IMG/VR virus record: IMGVR_UViG_3300030061_003174
Span: 2,553 to 27,831 of that record
Reading direction: 5' to 3' (one strand)
DNA: 25,279 bases
Origin: a virus
The notes under the pieces were generated by a model, which was given only the letters and a program-made list of their open reading frames with translations, did not search any database and was not told the DNA's origin. Shown here one piece after another: positions 1-8,019 of this stretch. Each line of letters starts with the position of its first letter. The stretch's first letter is position 1. A program made the translations under genes and the position numbers.

Positions 1-68
1 TTATTACTATCAGTATTAAATCGTATTGCGCCTCTTGGGATTTCACCTGATGGGGGAAGATTACTCAT
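1..68 (-). CDS. Short-stem beta-propeller protein, N-terminal fragment
   Basis: The first 22 codons of a gene that runs off the left edge. The visible peptide begins MSNLPPSGEIPRGAIRFNTD. This nearly repeats the N terminus of the 345-aa protein at 1831..2868 (MSLPPSGEIPQGAIRFNTDS) and resembles that of the 339-aa protein at 4635..5654. By this likeness it should be the third short-stem member of the adhesin array and continue into a six-bladed propeller outside the window; that is inference. The start is supported by an AGAGG ribosome-binding site in a leader that copies the leader at 2869-2886. A late promoter motif lies just upstream at 88..95. Confidence 0.8.
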   Translation of the reverse strand, partial: MSNLPPSGEIPRGAIRFNTDSN

Positions 69-87
69 ATTTTTATACCTCTATGCA

Positions 88-95
88 TATTTATG
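88..95 (-). promoter_or_regulatory. T4-type late promoter, CATAAATA
   Basis: On the minus strand the octamer reads CATAAATA, matching the NATAAATA late promoter of T4-like phages. It overlaps the stop codon of the LamG-propeller gene at 91..1827 (codons TCA TAA, then ATA). It sits about 20 bases upstream of the ATG at 68. The same arrangement of stop codon, promoter, AGAGGTA ribosome-binding site and ATG occurs at 2887..2894 and 5673..5680, which argues that it is functional. Confidence 0.65.
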
Positions 96-1827
96 AGATG
101 CCACCATGAGAGTCTGAAAGACCACCAGGATGTCTTCTTGCCACAAGTAAGTCTCCAAAGTCTTTTGCATCACCTGTTGTTGCAATAGTAATGTAATCTA
201 TTGTATTGGTAAGAGTTGGAGTTGCTCCTCCAGCAGCAAGTCCTCTTTCTGAATTTGAAACACCACTACTACGAGCAAAAGCAGAGATAGTTAAATCACC
301 AAAATCTTGAGCATCTCCTGTTGTTGCTATGGTTACATATTGAATGGTATTTACTCCAGCTGGAGCAGCATAACCACCCATAAATACACCTCTTGTCTTA
401 CTACTTACTCCCGCTATTCCGAAAGACAATTGAGCATTTAAATCACCAAAATCAAGTCCATTTCCTGCTGTTGCAATAGTAATGTACTCAATTACATTTG
501 TTCTACTAGCTGGAGAAGTATCATCATATCCACCAGCAAATAATCCACGAGTAGGGGAAGAACAAGAACCAAAATTTTGTCGGCGTTTTTTTAATAGATC
601 ACCAAAGTCTTTTGCATCTCCTAATGTTGAAATTGTGACAAAATTTATATTATTAACACTTGATGGTGCATCACCACCTGCAAAAATACCTCTGGTATTA
701 TTTGAAAGTCCTCCTGGTGCTGTTGGTGCATATAATAAGTCACCAAAATCAACTGCATTACCAGTAGTTGCAATTGTGACAAATTCAATTGTATTATCAT
801 TCACTGATGGATTGTATCCACCACCAAATAATCCACGAGTTGCTGATGCACATCCACCAGCACCATTAAGAGCTCTTGTTAGATCACCAAAATCTTGGAT
901 GTTTCCAGTGGATGCAATATTTACAAATTCAATTATGTTTTGTCTGGTTGGAGTTATTCCTCCAGCAAACAATCCACGACCTCTGCCTCTTTGGGTTGTT
1001 GTTCCCTTTGGTAGTGTCAACCAGTTCTGTGAGTTATATCCTACTCCACCTTCGAATGTTGGACCAGCAGTTGCATCAACACTTCTTGTAAGTCCTGGAT
1101 TGAATGTTGTAATACCAATGGGACTATCAGTTGCTGTGGGTGTTGGAGAACTTAAACGATCACCAATTGCTGCAATGATCTTTCCTGTTTTTTCTGCAAA
1201 AATATTCTCTCCATCATACAATCCAAGGAAAACAGTTTCTGGGTGAACTTCTAGTTCTCTGGTTGGTGGTGTAAAGTTTTCAGTATAAACTGCATGTCCA
1301 TTACACAGTCGAGCATTGGATATATATCCATCAAAGTAAACGCTGGATTGTATTCTTCCAAAACCAATTTGATTTGCCCCTTGATGTATTGCTGATGAAG
1401 ATGTAAAAGAATCCGTAAGTATTCCGTCTTTAAAAAGATAAAAATTAGAACCACTTCTAGATATTGCTAAATGATACCATTGTTTTGCAGTAATAAGACC
1501 AAAAGTTTTATTTGACGCAATACCCCAACTAGATCCATTTGCAGATATGTATACTACAGCATGTCCATTTGTTGATGCATCATTTTCAATATAACCAATG
1601 AGAGGTGCATAAGTTGTTGTTGTAGAATCTAAAACAGCAGGTGTATCTCCTGTACTTCTACTTTCATAATAAACCCACATTTCAAAGGTAAAATCATTTG
1701 TGCCTAAAGCAAAATCATCACTTACTTCTGTGGCAAGATAATCTCCAGTCCCATCAAAAAATACTGACCCTGTGTTCTCGGTGGATACTCCAACTGCTGC
1801 AATCTTATTGACTCTTAGTTTTGCCAT
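91..1827 (-). CDS. LamG-domain plus six-bladed propeller adhesin (578 aa)
   Basis: Predicted virion adhesin or tail-fibre tip protein. A short leader (MAKLRVNKIAAVG) is followed by a LamG/concanavalin-like domain at about residues 20-195, with the pattern FTFEMWV, WYHLAISR, LFKDG, GYISNARL and YTENFTPPTREL. From about residue 280 to the end there are six kelch-like repeats of the form TRG-h-h-x-GG ... I-x-Y-h-T-I-A-T-x-G-x-x-x-DFGDL, ending DSHGGIS. The ATG lies 3 bases after the stop codon of the 345-aa gene. Its ribosome-binding site GGAGGT is formed by the last Gly-Gly codons of that gene, so the two are probably translationally coupled. LamG domains commonly bind glycans, so a role in host-surface binding is likely but inferred. 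It is the closest paralogue in layout to the 581-aa protein at 2890..4635. Confidence 0.9.
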   Translation of the reverse strand: MAKLRVNKIAAVGVSTENTGSVFFDGTGDYLATEVSDDFALGTNDFTFEMWVYYESRSTGDTPAVLDSTTTTYAPLIGYIENDASTNGHAVVYISANGSSWGIASNKTFGLITAKQWYHLAISRSGSNFYLFKDGILTDSFTSSSAIHQGANQIGFGRIQSSVYFDGYISNARLCNGHAVYTENFTPPTRELEVHPETVFLGLYDGENIFAEKTGKIIAAIGDRLSSPTPTATDSPIGITTFNPGLTRSVDATAGPTFEGGVGYNSQNWLTLPKGTTTQRGRGRGLFAGGITPTRQNIIEFVNIASTGNIQDFGDLTRALNGAGGCASATRGLFGGGYNPSVNDNTIEFVTIATTGNAVDFGDLLYAPTAPGGLSNNTRGIFAGGDAPSSVNNINFVTISTLGDAKDFGDLLKKRRQNFGSCSSPTRGLFAGGYDDTSPASRTNVIEYITIATAGNGLDFGDLNAQLSFGIAGVSSKTRGVFMGGYAAPAGVNTIQYVTIATTGDAQDFGDLTISAFARSSGVSNSERGLAAGGATPTLTNTIDYITIATTGDAKDFGDLLVARRHPGGLSDSHGGIS

Positions 1828-1830
1828 GAC

Positions 1831-2868
1831 TTATAAACCTCCGTGTGCATTAGAACATCCTGATGGATAGTGTCTTGCCACTGTCAAATCTCCAAAATCA
1901 ACTGAATCACCTTCCGTTGCAATTTCAATATATTCAATAACGTCAGTAGTGGGATTGTTGCCACCTCCAGAAACTGCACGAGTTGGTGATGAACATCCTC
2001 CTCGACCTTGCGAAGTAGTATCAATTGGTTCGCCAAATCTTACTGCATTTCCTCCAGATGCAATAGTAATTGAACTTATAGATCCGTCATATGAGGCAGG
2101 TGATGCAACTGCTTGTCCACCAAATATTATCATTCTGGTGGCATTTCCAGATCCAGATCCTCCCCAACTTGCTGTTGCTAGATCACCAAAGTCTTGTGCA
2201 TTACCAAGAGTTGCAATGGTTACATATTCTATTACATTATGATAGGTATAGGGACTTCCTGGAGATATTCCTCCAGCCCATATGCCACGAGTTGATGATC
2301 CAGCTGCAACATCAACTTCTCTCGCTACAGACAAATTTCCAAAATCAACTGCATTACCTGTTGATTGTATGGTGACATAATCCATTACATCACTTGTAGG
2401 ACTCCAACCGCCACCATTGATGGCACGAGTAGAATTTGAAGTTGCCTGACAAAATCCTCTACCTGCGGTTGACAAATTACCAAAATCTGTTGCATCTCCT
2501 GTTGATGCAAAAGTCCAAAAATCTATAGTGTCAGAATAACCAGGTACACTATATCCCCCCATCAAAAGTCCACGAGATCTATCTCCAGCACCACCACCAC
2601 CACCTCTCGCTACACTCAAATTTCCAAAATCTATTGCATCACCAAGAGAGGAAATATTGATATAATCTAATTCATTTTTGGCGCTTGGAATTATTCCACC
2701 AGTAAACACACCACGAGCACCAGGAGTTGAATCACCACTGGTTCCAAGATTAGGAGTATCAGTAGACATCACCCACCATTCTCCCTGAGCATAAAACTCT
2801 AACCTCTGGGAGTCGGTATTAAATCTGATTGCACCTTGTGGGATTTCGCCTGATGGGGGGAGACTCAT
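1831..2868 (-). CDS. Short-stem six-bladed propeller protein (345 aa)
   Basis: Predicted virion adhesin made almost entirely of a propeller. The first 48 residues hold a short module also seen in other fibre proteins here: G-A-I-R-F-N-T-D-S-Q-R-L-E-F ... G-E-W-W. Six kelch-like repeats follow, starting at GARGVFTGG and ending NAHGGL. One blade has diverged in its second half (VRFGEP in place of DFGDL). The gene has its own late promoter at 2887..2894 and an AGAGG ribosome-binding site. Its last codons (CAC GGA GGT TTA TAA) supply the ribosome-binding site of the next gene. It is 345 aa against 339 aa for its counterpart in the neighbouring cassette. The exact ligand is unknown. Confidence 0.88.
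   Translation of the reverse strand: MSLPPSGEIPQGAIRFNTDSQRLEFYAQGEWWVMSTDTPNLGTSGDSTPGARGVFTGGIIPSAKNELDYINISSLGDAIDFGNLSVARGGGGGAGDRSRGLLMGGYSVPGYSDTIDFWTFASTGDATDFGNLSTAGRGFCQATSNSTRAINGGGWSPTSDVMDYVTIQSTGNAVDFGNLSVAREVDVAAGSSTRGIWAGGISPGSPYTYHNVIEYVTIATLGNAQDFGDLATASWGGSGSGNATRMIIFGGQAVASPASYDGSISSITIASGGNAVRFGEPIDTTSQGRGGCSSPTRAVSGGGNNPTTDVIEYIEIATEGDSVDFGDLTVARHYPSGCSNAHGGL
1837..1842 (-). promoter_or_regulatory. Ribosome-binding site encoded by the C-terminal Gly-Gly codons of the upstream gene
   Basis: GGAGGT on the minus strand encodes the Gly-Gly near the C terminus of the 345-aa propeller protein and lies 9 bases before the ATG at 1827. The same dual use is seen before the ATGs at 4635, 8018 and 10894, and before psbD at 24824 (GGAGGT at 24836-24841). 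Where the next gene has its own leader, the Gly codons are not GGA GGT (the LamG genes use GGT GGC or GGT GGT), or the GGAGGT is too distant to act. Confidence 0.75.
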
Positions 2869-2886
2869 ATCTTTATACCTCTAACA

Positions 2887-2894
2887 TATTTATG
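2887..2894 (-). promoter_or_regulatory. T4-type late promoter, CATAAATA
   Basis: CATAAATA on the minus strand matches the NATAAATA late motif. It overlaps the stop codon of the 581-aa gene (TCA TAA). It precedes the 345-aa gene by about 20 bases, and the leader has AGAGGTA as ribosome-binding site. The leader is nearly identical to those at 69-95 and 5655-5680. Confidence 0.65.
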
Positions 2895-4635
2895 AGATAC
2901 CACCATGAGAGTCTGAAGCAGATGCTTGTTCCCTTTGGTTTTCTTCTGTGGGAAGATCACCCCAATCCACTGCATTTCCTGTGGTCTGTATTATTATATA
3001 ATCAATCGTGTTACCTTCAGCACTCCCACCGGCAAATACGCCTCTTATTGAATTGGATACTGCTGCTAATGCACTTCTAGCAACAGTTAAGTCTCCAAAA
3101 TCTTGAGCATTTCCTGTTGTTGCTATGGTTATATATTGAATTGTATTAAGCGTAGGGGAGGTTCCTCCACCAATTAACCCCCTTGTTGAATCGGAACATG
3201 ATGCTGCTAAACTATTGAAAATATGATCACCAAAATCTATTGCGTTTCCTAGTGTTGAAATGGTTATATATTGAAGTTCTCCGAGTCCATTTCCAAAGAT
3301 AATACCACGAGTTGGTGATGCACATCCCGTACCCTCCCTTGCGCCCCTGATCAAATCACCAAAGTCTTGTGCGTTTCCAAGAGCTGCAATGGTGACATAT
3401 TGAATAACATTGCTTCCACTTGGAGCTGAGGGTGCTTCACCACCTGCAAAGATACCTCTAGTGCTATTTGATAATCCACAATGTATCATATCTTGGAAGT
3501 CAATTAGATCTCCAAAATCTGCTGCATTTCCTTCTGATGCAAGTGTAACGTAATCTATTACATTGGATCTACTAAGAGGTGGTGTCGGAGATTCTCCAGT
3601 GCTAGATCCACCGGCAAATACTCCGCGAGTTGCTGATGCACATCCACCTAACTCTTTTCTTTTAACAGTTAAATCACCAAAACTTGCTGCAATTCCGCTA
3701 CTTGAAATGTTTATGAAATCAATTAAATTTGTTTTGCTGGGAGCACTTCCACCAGCAAATAATCCACGACCACCAGTTCTGTTTCTATCCGTTGTCGTGC
3801 CTGATGGTGGAACAAAATATCCTTGTGTATCAAATGTTGTGACACCATTAAACTCTGTGCCGAATGTGAAGTCTCTGGTGAGTGATGGATTATCTGTAGC
3901 TACTGTTGGGTCTCCACCTGTAGTAGCAATATGTGCAGTTCCAATACCTGCATTTGATACTGCTGTTACGGAATCTGGGTTATTACAACAAAGGATTCTA
4001 GTTCCATTAATTGTCTCTAGTGCATGAACTGGTGGTGTGAAGTCTGATGTATAAAGTCTGCGTCCATCAACAACTCTCAAGTTGGAGATTTCGCCAGTTA
4101 AGTATGTATCACTATGTTCATTTTTTGCAACAAGGAATGCATATGAACTATCACTGGTTGAGTAATCTCCTGTACCAAAACTGCCGTTTGCAGTTCCAGT
4201 GCCACTATCTACTTCTACTCCATCAACATACAATGTTAGTGTCTTATCACTGAATTTAAATACTGCTGCGATATGATGCCAAGTGTTTACTGTGAGACCA
4301 CCATTTGATCCCCAATATCTATAATTTCCTGCTGATCCTCTGCCAAACATCGCAAACACACCTGTGCCATCAGCTTGATTATCATCAGTGGACATAACGA
4401 CAATACTAAATCCTACCTGAGCACTACTTGCTCCAGTGCCGAAAGCAAATTGTCTGGTTGCACTGCCGGTTTTTACCCAAAATTCTGCAGTCCAATCAGA
4501 GAGTGCATTGTGAAGGAAATTAAAATCTCCTGCATTACCAATAGATAAGTTATCATTACCATCAAAACTCACAGACCCTGTGACTGGTGTGGGTGTTTCT
4601 AACCCAGAAATTTTATCGGTGCGTAATATTCCCAT
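2890..4635 (-). CDS. LamG-domain plus six-bladed propeller adhesin (581 aa)
   Basis: Predicted virion adhesin. The N terminus MGILRTDKISG leads into a LamG/concanavalin-like domain at about residues 20-205 (SVSFDGNDNLSIG, WTAEFWVKTG, WHHIAAVFKF, TLTLYVDGVEVDSG, GEISNLRVVDGRRLYTSDF). A linker of about 80 residues ends in a Thr/Arg-rich stretch. From about residue 288 six kelch-like repeats follow, ending DSHGGIS. The fourth blade is shortened (GNGLGELQYITISTLGNA). The ATG shares one base with the TAA stop of the 339-aa gene (TAATG), and GGAGGT in that gene's last codons is the ribosome-binding site. Surface-glycan binding is inferred from the LamG fold. Confidence 0.9.
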   Translation of the reverse strand: MGILRTDKISGLETPTPVTGSVSFDGNDNLSIGNAGDFNFLHNALSDWTAEFWVKTGSATRQFAFGTGASSAQVGFSIVVMSTDDNQADGTGVFAMFGRGSAGNYRYWGSNGGLTVNTWHHIAAVFKFSDKTLTLYVDGVEVDSGTGTANGSFGTGDYSTSDSSYAFLVAKNEHSDTYLTGEISNLRVVDGRRLYTSDFTPPVHALETINGTRILCCNNPDSVTAVSNAGIGTAHIATTGGDPTVATDNPSLTRDFTFGTEFNGVTTFDTQGYFVPPSGTTTDRNRTGGRGLFAGGSAPSKTNLIDFINISSSGIAASFGDLTVKRKELGGCASATRGVFAGGSSTGESPTPPLSRSNVIDYVTLASEGNAADFGDLIDFQDMIHCGLSNSTRGIFAGGEAPSAPSGSNVIQYVTIAALGNAQDFGDLIRGAREGTGCASPTRGIIFGNGLGELQYITISTLGNAIDFGDHIFNSLAASCSDSTRGLIGGGTSPTLNTIQYITIATTGNAQDFGDLTVARSALAAVSNSIRGVFAGGSAEGNTIDYIIIQTTGNAVDWGDLPTEENQREQASASDSHGGIS

Positions 4636-5654
4636 TATAGACCTCCGTTTGCATTAGAGAAACCAGCCGCAGCTGCTCTTGCTTGACTTAAATCACCAAA
4701 ATCAACTGCATCCCCTTGAGTCGCATATTCAAACATATCTATCCCTCCATTAAGTCCAGGACTGAATCCTCCACTTATTATACCTCTTACAGGATTACCA
4801 AACGAGGCATATGTTTCAGCTCTATTAAATGTTGCATCGCCAAAATTAGTTCCATTTCCCGTTGATGCAATCTGAACATAATCCAGTGCTTTAGATGCAC
4901 CATACGGACTACTTGGTGAAGTATATCCAGTTCCAAATACTCCACGAACAGCATTAGAAGAAGCAATTGCTTCTCTTCTAGCTTCGGTCATATCACCAAA
5001 GTCTTGTGCATCACCAAGAGTTGCGATGGTTATGAAATCCATAGTATTAATACCCGTCACAGCACCAGAAGGATCTTGTCCACCACAAAATACCCCTCTT
5101 GTTGGACTAGACATACCTCCCGGACCAAATCGGGCAACAGTCAAATCACCAAAATCTACATAGTTACCTTCAGATTGTATAGTGCAATAATCAATAGTAT
5201 TAGTATAAGGATTACCTCCAGCACGTATGCCACGAGTTGGATTATTACAACCACCAGTTCTTGATCTTGATTCTGTTAAATTACCAAAATCTGTTGCATC
5301 ACCAAGAGATGCAATAGTTACAAAATCAACTGTATCTACATGACTTGGTGTATAACCACCCTGAAATAATCCACGAGATTTATCAGCAGCACCTGCCAAA
5401 TTTCTTCTTGCTTGTGATAAATCGCCAAAATTAACTGCATCTCCCGTAGATGCAATGTTTATATAATCAATCGTATCAACAATACTTGGGGACTCACCAC
5501 CACCAAAAATACCACGAGCACCAGGTTCTCTATCACCACTCGTTCCAAGATTTGATGATGCAGTATGAACCTGAAACCATGCCGAACCATTCCAATACTC
5601 CAACTTCTGTGAGTCGGAGTTAAATCTCATTGCACCTGCTGGAATACCTGACAT
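4635..5654 (-). CDS. Short-stem six-bladed propeller protein (339 aa)
   Basis: Predicted virion adhesin. The first 40 or so residues (MSGIPAGAMRFNSDSQKLEY, then WNGSAWFQV) are the short fibre module G-x-M/I-R-F-N-x-D ... L-E ... W shared with the 345-aa, 453-aa, 493-aa and 497-aa proteins. Six kelch-like repeats run from GARGIFGGG to NANGGL. The sixth blade has lost the usual Tyr-Ile-Thr-Ile pattern (GIDMFEYATQGDAVDFGDL). A late promoter at 5673..5680 and an AGAGGTA ribosome-binding site precede the ATG. Its stop codon overlaps the ATG of the following LamG gene. Confidence 0.88.
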   Translation of the reverse strand: MSGIPAGAMRFNSDSQKLEYWNGSAWFQVHTASSNLGTSGDREPGARGIFGGGESPSIVDTIDYINIASTGDAVNFGDLSQARRNLAGAADKSRGLFQGGYTPSHVDTVDFVTIASLGDATDFGNLTESRSRTGGCNNPTRGIRAGGNPYTNTIDYCTIQSEGNYVDFGDLTVARFGPGGMSSPTRGVFCGGQDPSGAVTGINTMDFITIATLGDAQDFGDMTEARREAIASSNAVRGVFGTGYTSPSSPYGASKALDYVQIASTGNGTNFGDATFNRAETYASFGNPVRGIISGGFSPGLNGGIDMFEYATQGDAVDFGDLSQARAAAAGFSNANGGL

Positions 5655-5672
5655 GTTACACTACCTCTATAA

Positions 5673-5680
5673 TATTTATG
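5673..5680 (-). promoter_or_regulatory. T4-type late promoter, CATAAATA
   Basis: CATAAATA on the minus strand overlaps the stop codon of the 780-aa gene (GCA TAA) and lies about 19 bases before the ATG at 5654. The leader also carries ATAGAGGTA, as in the two other cassette leaders. Three independent copies of the same layout make chance unlikely. Confidence 0.65.
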
Positions 5681-8018
5681 CGATGGCACCCTGAGAATCA
5701 GAAGCAGTACCGAATCTTAATCTTCCTCGCGTTAAATCACCAAAATCTTGTGCATTTCCTGTGGTCTGTATTGTTACATAATCCACTGCATTAGTTGTAC
5801 TAGCTGAATCTGCTATATGATGAACACCTCTTATTGAGTTACTTACTGCATCACCATCGTTTGATACGACAGTCAAATCACCAAAGTCTTGTTCATCTCC
5901 TAGTGATGAGATAGTTACGTAATTAATCATATTAATTTTGTTGCCTCCTGGGGAGTCTCTTCCACCAAAACGAATCACTCTTGTTGGATCAGAACATGTT
6001 CCGGACTGACCTTGAGTGCCAGAAGTCATCTCTCCGAAACTTGTTGCATTGCCTGTTGATGCCCATGTAACAAATGAAATGTCCTGTCCGGGATCCCTGT
6101 GAAACATAAGACATCTAGTTGGAGATCCAGATGCCTTGTAATAATAATTACCAGAGAGTAAATCACCAAAATCCTGTGCATCTCCTAGTGATGAGATAGT
6201 TACATATGAAATATGATTCATACTCCACCCACCCATTGCAAGCCATCTAGTGGTATTTGCTGCAGCACCAGTGCCCCATCCGTCATAACTTAAATCCCCA
6301 AAGTTTTCTGCATTACCTCTTGTTGCAATAGTTACATATGATATGGTGTTTGAAGAAGGATCTCCACCTGCCCAGATTCCACGAGTGCGATTTCCGCCAG
6401 CACCTACTTTGTCTCTTGCCTCAATTAGATCACCAAATTCTAGTCCATTACCCGTTGATTGAATTTGAATATATTCAATAGAATTTGTTCTGCTCGGATC
6501 TCCTCCACCAAACAATCCACGACCACTACCAGTATCTCTTGTTATAGTATCACCAGTTGGGAGATAGAAATAAGCATCTGAATTTATTTTGGTGACACCC
6601 TCAAAGGTTACTTTCCTATCATCACCGACTTGTGGTGTGAAATTGGATGGTCCTGGTGCTGTTGTTATACCAGAAGTAACAACTGTATCATATGTGTAAA
6701 TTCCATTAAGTGAAATAGTTTTTCCTGTTACTTCTTGTGTTGGATCATTGGAGTCTTGACAACATAAAAGAACAGTGCCTGGAACTTTTTTCAGTTCTCT
6801 GGTTGGTGGGATGAAGTTTGATGTGTAGAGTGCAGTGCCTTTAATAAATCTAACGTTAGAAAGATGTCCCTTGAAAAAATTATTTCCTTCAAAATCTGCA
6901 CCAATTCTAAATGCACCGGTAGTAGATGAATTTGTTACTGATCCAAAATTTTCAGTAATTCCATTAATTGAAATATAAACAGTTCCACCATCTCGACAAA
7001 CAGCAATATGATTCCAACTACCGGCAGTCATCTTATTAGTTGAAGTTTTTGTTGTGCCAGACAACCTCCACTCCATAGTGCCAGCAGAAAGTGCGCTGAA
7101 ATACATTCCATCACTACCTGCATTGCTAGTTCCTTGTCTTATTACTTCAGAATAAGATGAACTATTATCAAAGGATGTGGCGTGTATCCACAACTCAAGG
7201 GTAAAATCATCACTAGATGATAATCCAAAGTCAGTACTGTTTGTTAGATCTAAGTAATCGGTGCTCCCACTAAACTCAACAGACCCAGTGATAGCACTAC
7301 CACCACCAGCCTTGGGAACAGGTGTCAGAATACCAGGAGTGAGTTCACTTGCAACCGCAGTTCCGTTGACAGTGATGGTCTTACCAGTTTTTTCAAGTGA
7401 TGCATCAGTCTTTGATTGGCAAGCAAGAAGAACAGTTCCTGGAACAACTTCAAGTTCTCTCATTGAAGGTTTGAAGTTTGATGTGTAGAGTGCAGTGCCT
7501 TTGACTATACGGAGGTTAGAAATAAATCCCTGAACATCAACGCCGCTCGCAACATTAGGATGTCCACCAATATAATTTATGCTACTACTACTTCCAATAT
7601 CTCCTGTATATGTTCCTTGTCCAGTTTGAACACCATCCCTATAAATTTTTAAGTTATTTAATCCACTGCCATTTCTCACGAGGGCATAATGAACCCATGT
7701 TGATAATGGTGCATTAGATTCTTCGGTAAATGTTACAGAACTTCCATTTACATAAACCTTTTGTGCTACTACCCCTGCATTACTAGCACTTTGTATGGCA
7801 AGGTTTGGATTTGTTGCATAGTTTATACTGAGAACCGTTTGATACTCATCTGGTTCGTCTTTCATGTATTGCCACCATTCAACTGTAAAATCTCCTGTTC
7901 CAAAATCAAAATCAGAATTAGCAGCGATCTGCAGGGAATCTGCATCTACAAACTGAACAGAACCAGTCGTCTCAAAGGTTTCTGTGCTTGTAATCTTGTC
8001 TACTCTTAAATTTGCCAT
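5676..8018 (-). CDS. Double-LamG plus six-bladed propeller adhesin (780 aa)
   Basis: The largest propeller protein of the array, a predicted virion adhesin. MANLRVDKITSTETFETTGS leads into two successive LamG/concanavalin-like domains. The first, about residues 20-225, contains FTVEWWQYM, WVHYALVRNG, LKIYRDGVQTG and FISNLRIVKGTALYTSNF. The second, about residues 240-450, contains FTLELWIHA, WNHIAVCRDGG, VYISINGI and HLSNVRFIKGTALYTSNF. The equivalent DNA segments (around 6811-6843 and 7471-7503) are nearly identical and exactly 660 bases apart, so an in-frame LamG duplication is the simple explanation. Six kelch-like repeats start near residue 499. Blades 4 and 6 have lost the Gly-Gly motif, and the C terminus is DSQGAIA instead of DSHGG. 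The ATG follows the stop of the 453-aa gene by 1 base, with GGAGGT as ribosome-binding site. Confidence 0.9.
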   Translation of the reverse strand: MANLRVDKITSTETFETTGSVQFVDADSLQIAANSDFDFGTGDFTVEWWQYMKDEPDEYQTVLSINYATNPNLAIQSASNAGVVAQKVYVNGSSVTFTEESNAPLSTWVHYALVRNGSGLNNLKIYRDGVQTGQGTYTGDIGSSSSINYIGGHPNVASGVDVQGFISNLRIVKGTALYTSNFKPSMRELEVVPGTVLLACQSKTDASLEKTGKTITVNGTAVASELTPGILTPVPKAGGGSAITGSVEFSGSTDYLDLTNSTDFGLSSSDDFTLELWIHATSFDNSSSYSEVIRQGTSNAGSDGMYFSALSAGTMEWRLSGTTKTSTNKMTAGSWNHIAVCRDGGTVYISINGITENFGSVTNSSTTGAFRIGADFEGNNFFKGHLSNVRFIKGTALYTSNFIPPTRELKKVPGTVLLCCQDSNDPTQEVTGKTISLNGIYTYDTVVTSGITTAPGPSNFTPQVGDDRKVTFEGVTKINSDAYFYLPTGDTITRDTGSGRGLFGGGDPSRTNSIEYIQIQSTGNGLEFGDLIEARDKVGAGGNRTRGIWAGGDPSSNTISYVTIATRGNAENFGDLSYDGWGTGAAANTTRWLAMGGWSMNHISYVTISSLGDAQDFGDLLSGNYYYKASGSPTRCLMFHRDPGQDISFVTWASTGNATSFGEMTSGTQGQSGTCSDPTRVIRFGGRDSPGGNKINMINYVTISSLGDEQDFGDLTVVSNDGDAVSNSIRGVHHIADSASTTNAVDYVTIQTTGNAQDFGDLTRGRLRFGTASDSQGAIA

Positions 8019-8019
8019 T

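Larger units (their letters stand above)
1..5680 (-). repeat. Tandem gene cassette: late promoter, short propeller gene, LamG-propeller gene
   Basis: A two-gene unit is repeated in tandem. Copy 1 is the promoter at 5673..5680 with the 339-aa and 581-aa genes. Copy 2 is the promoter at 2887..2894 with the 345-aa and 578-aa genes. Copy 3 starts with the promoter at 88..95 and the partial gene at 1..68. Both full copies are close to 2.8 kb. In each copy the promoter overlaps the stop codon of the preceding LamG gene, and the leader contains AGAGGTA before the ATG. The proteins are clearly paralogous but diverged, so this is an old or diversifying duplication rather than an assembly duplicate. 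Confidence 0.8.

Noticed and set aside
482-1246. Long plus-strand ORFs across the adhesin and fibre genes (e.g. 482-1246, 3563-4027, 8750-9205, 15968-16360)
   Set aside because: They are antisense to well-supported repeat-containing genes, have low-complexity Pro/Ser/Thr composition caused by the opposite-strand repeats, and lack ribosome-binding sites.
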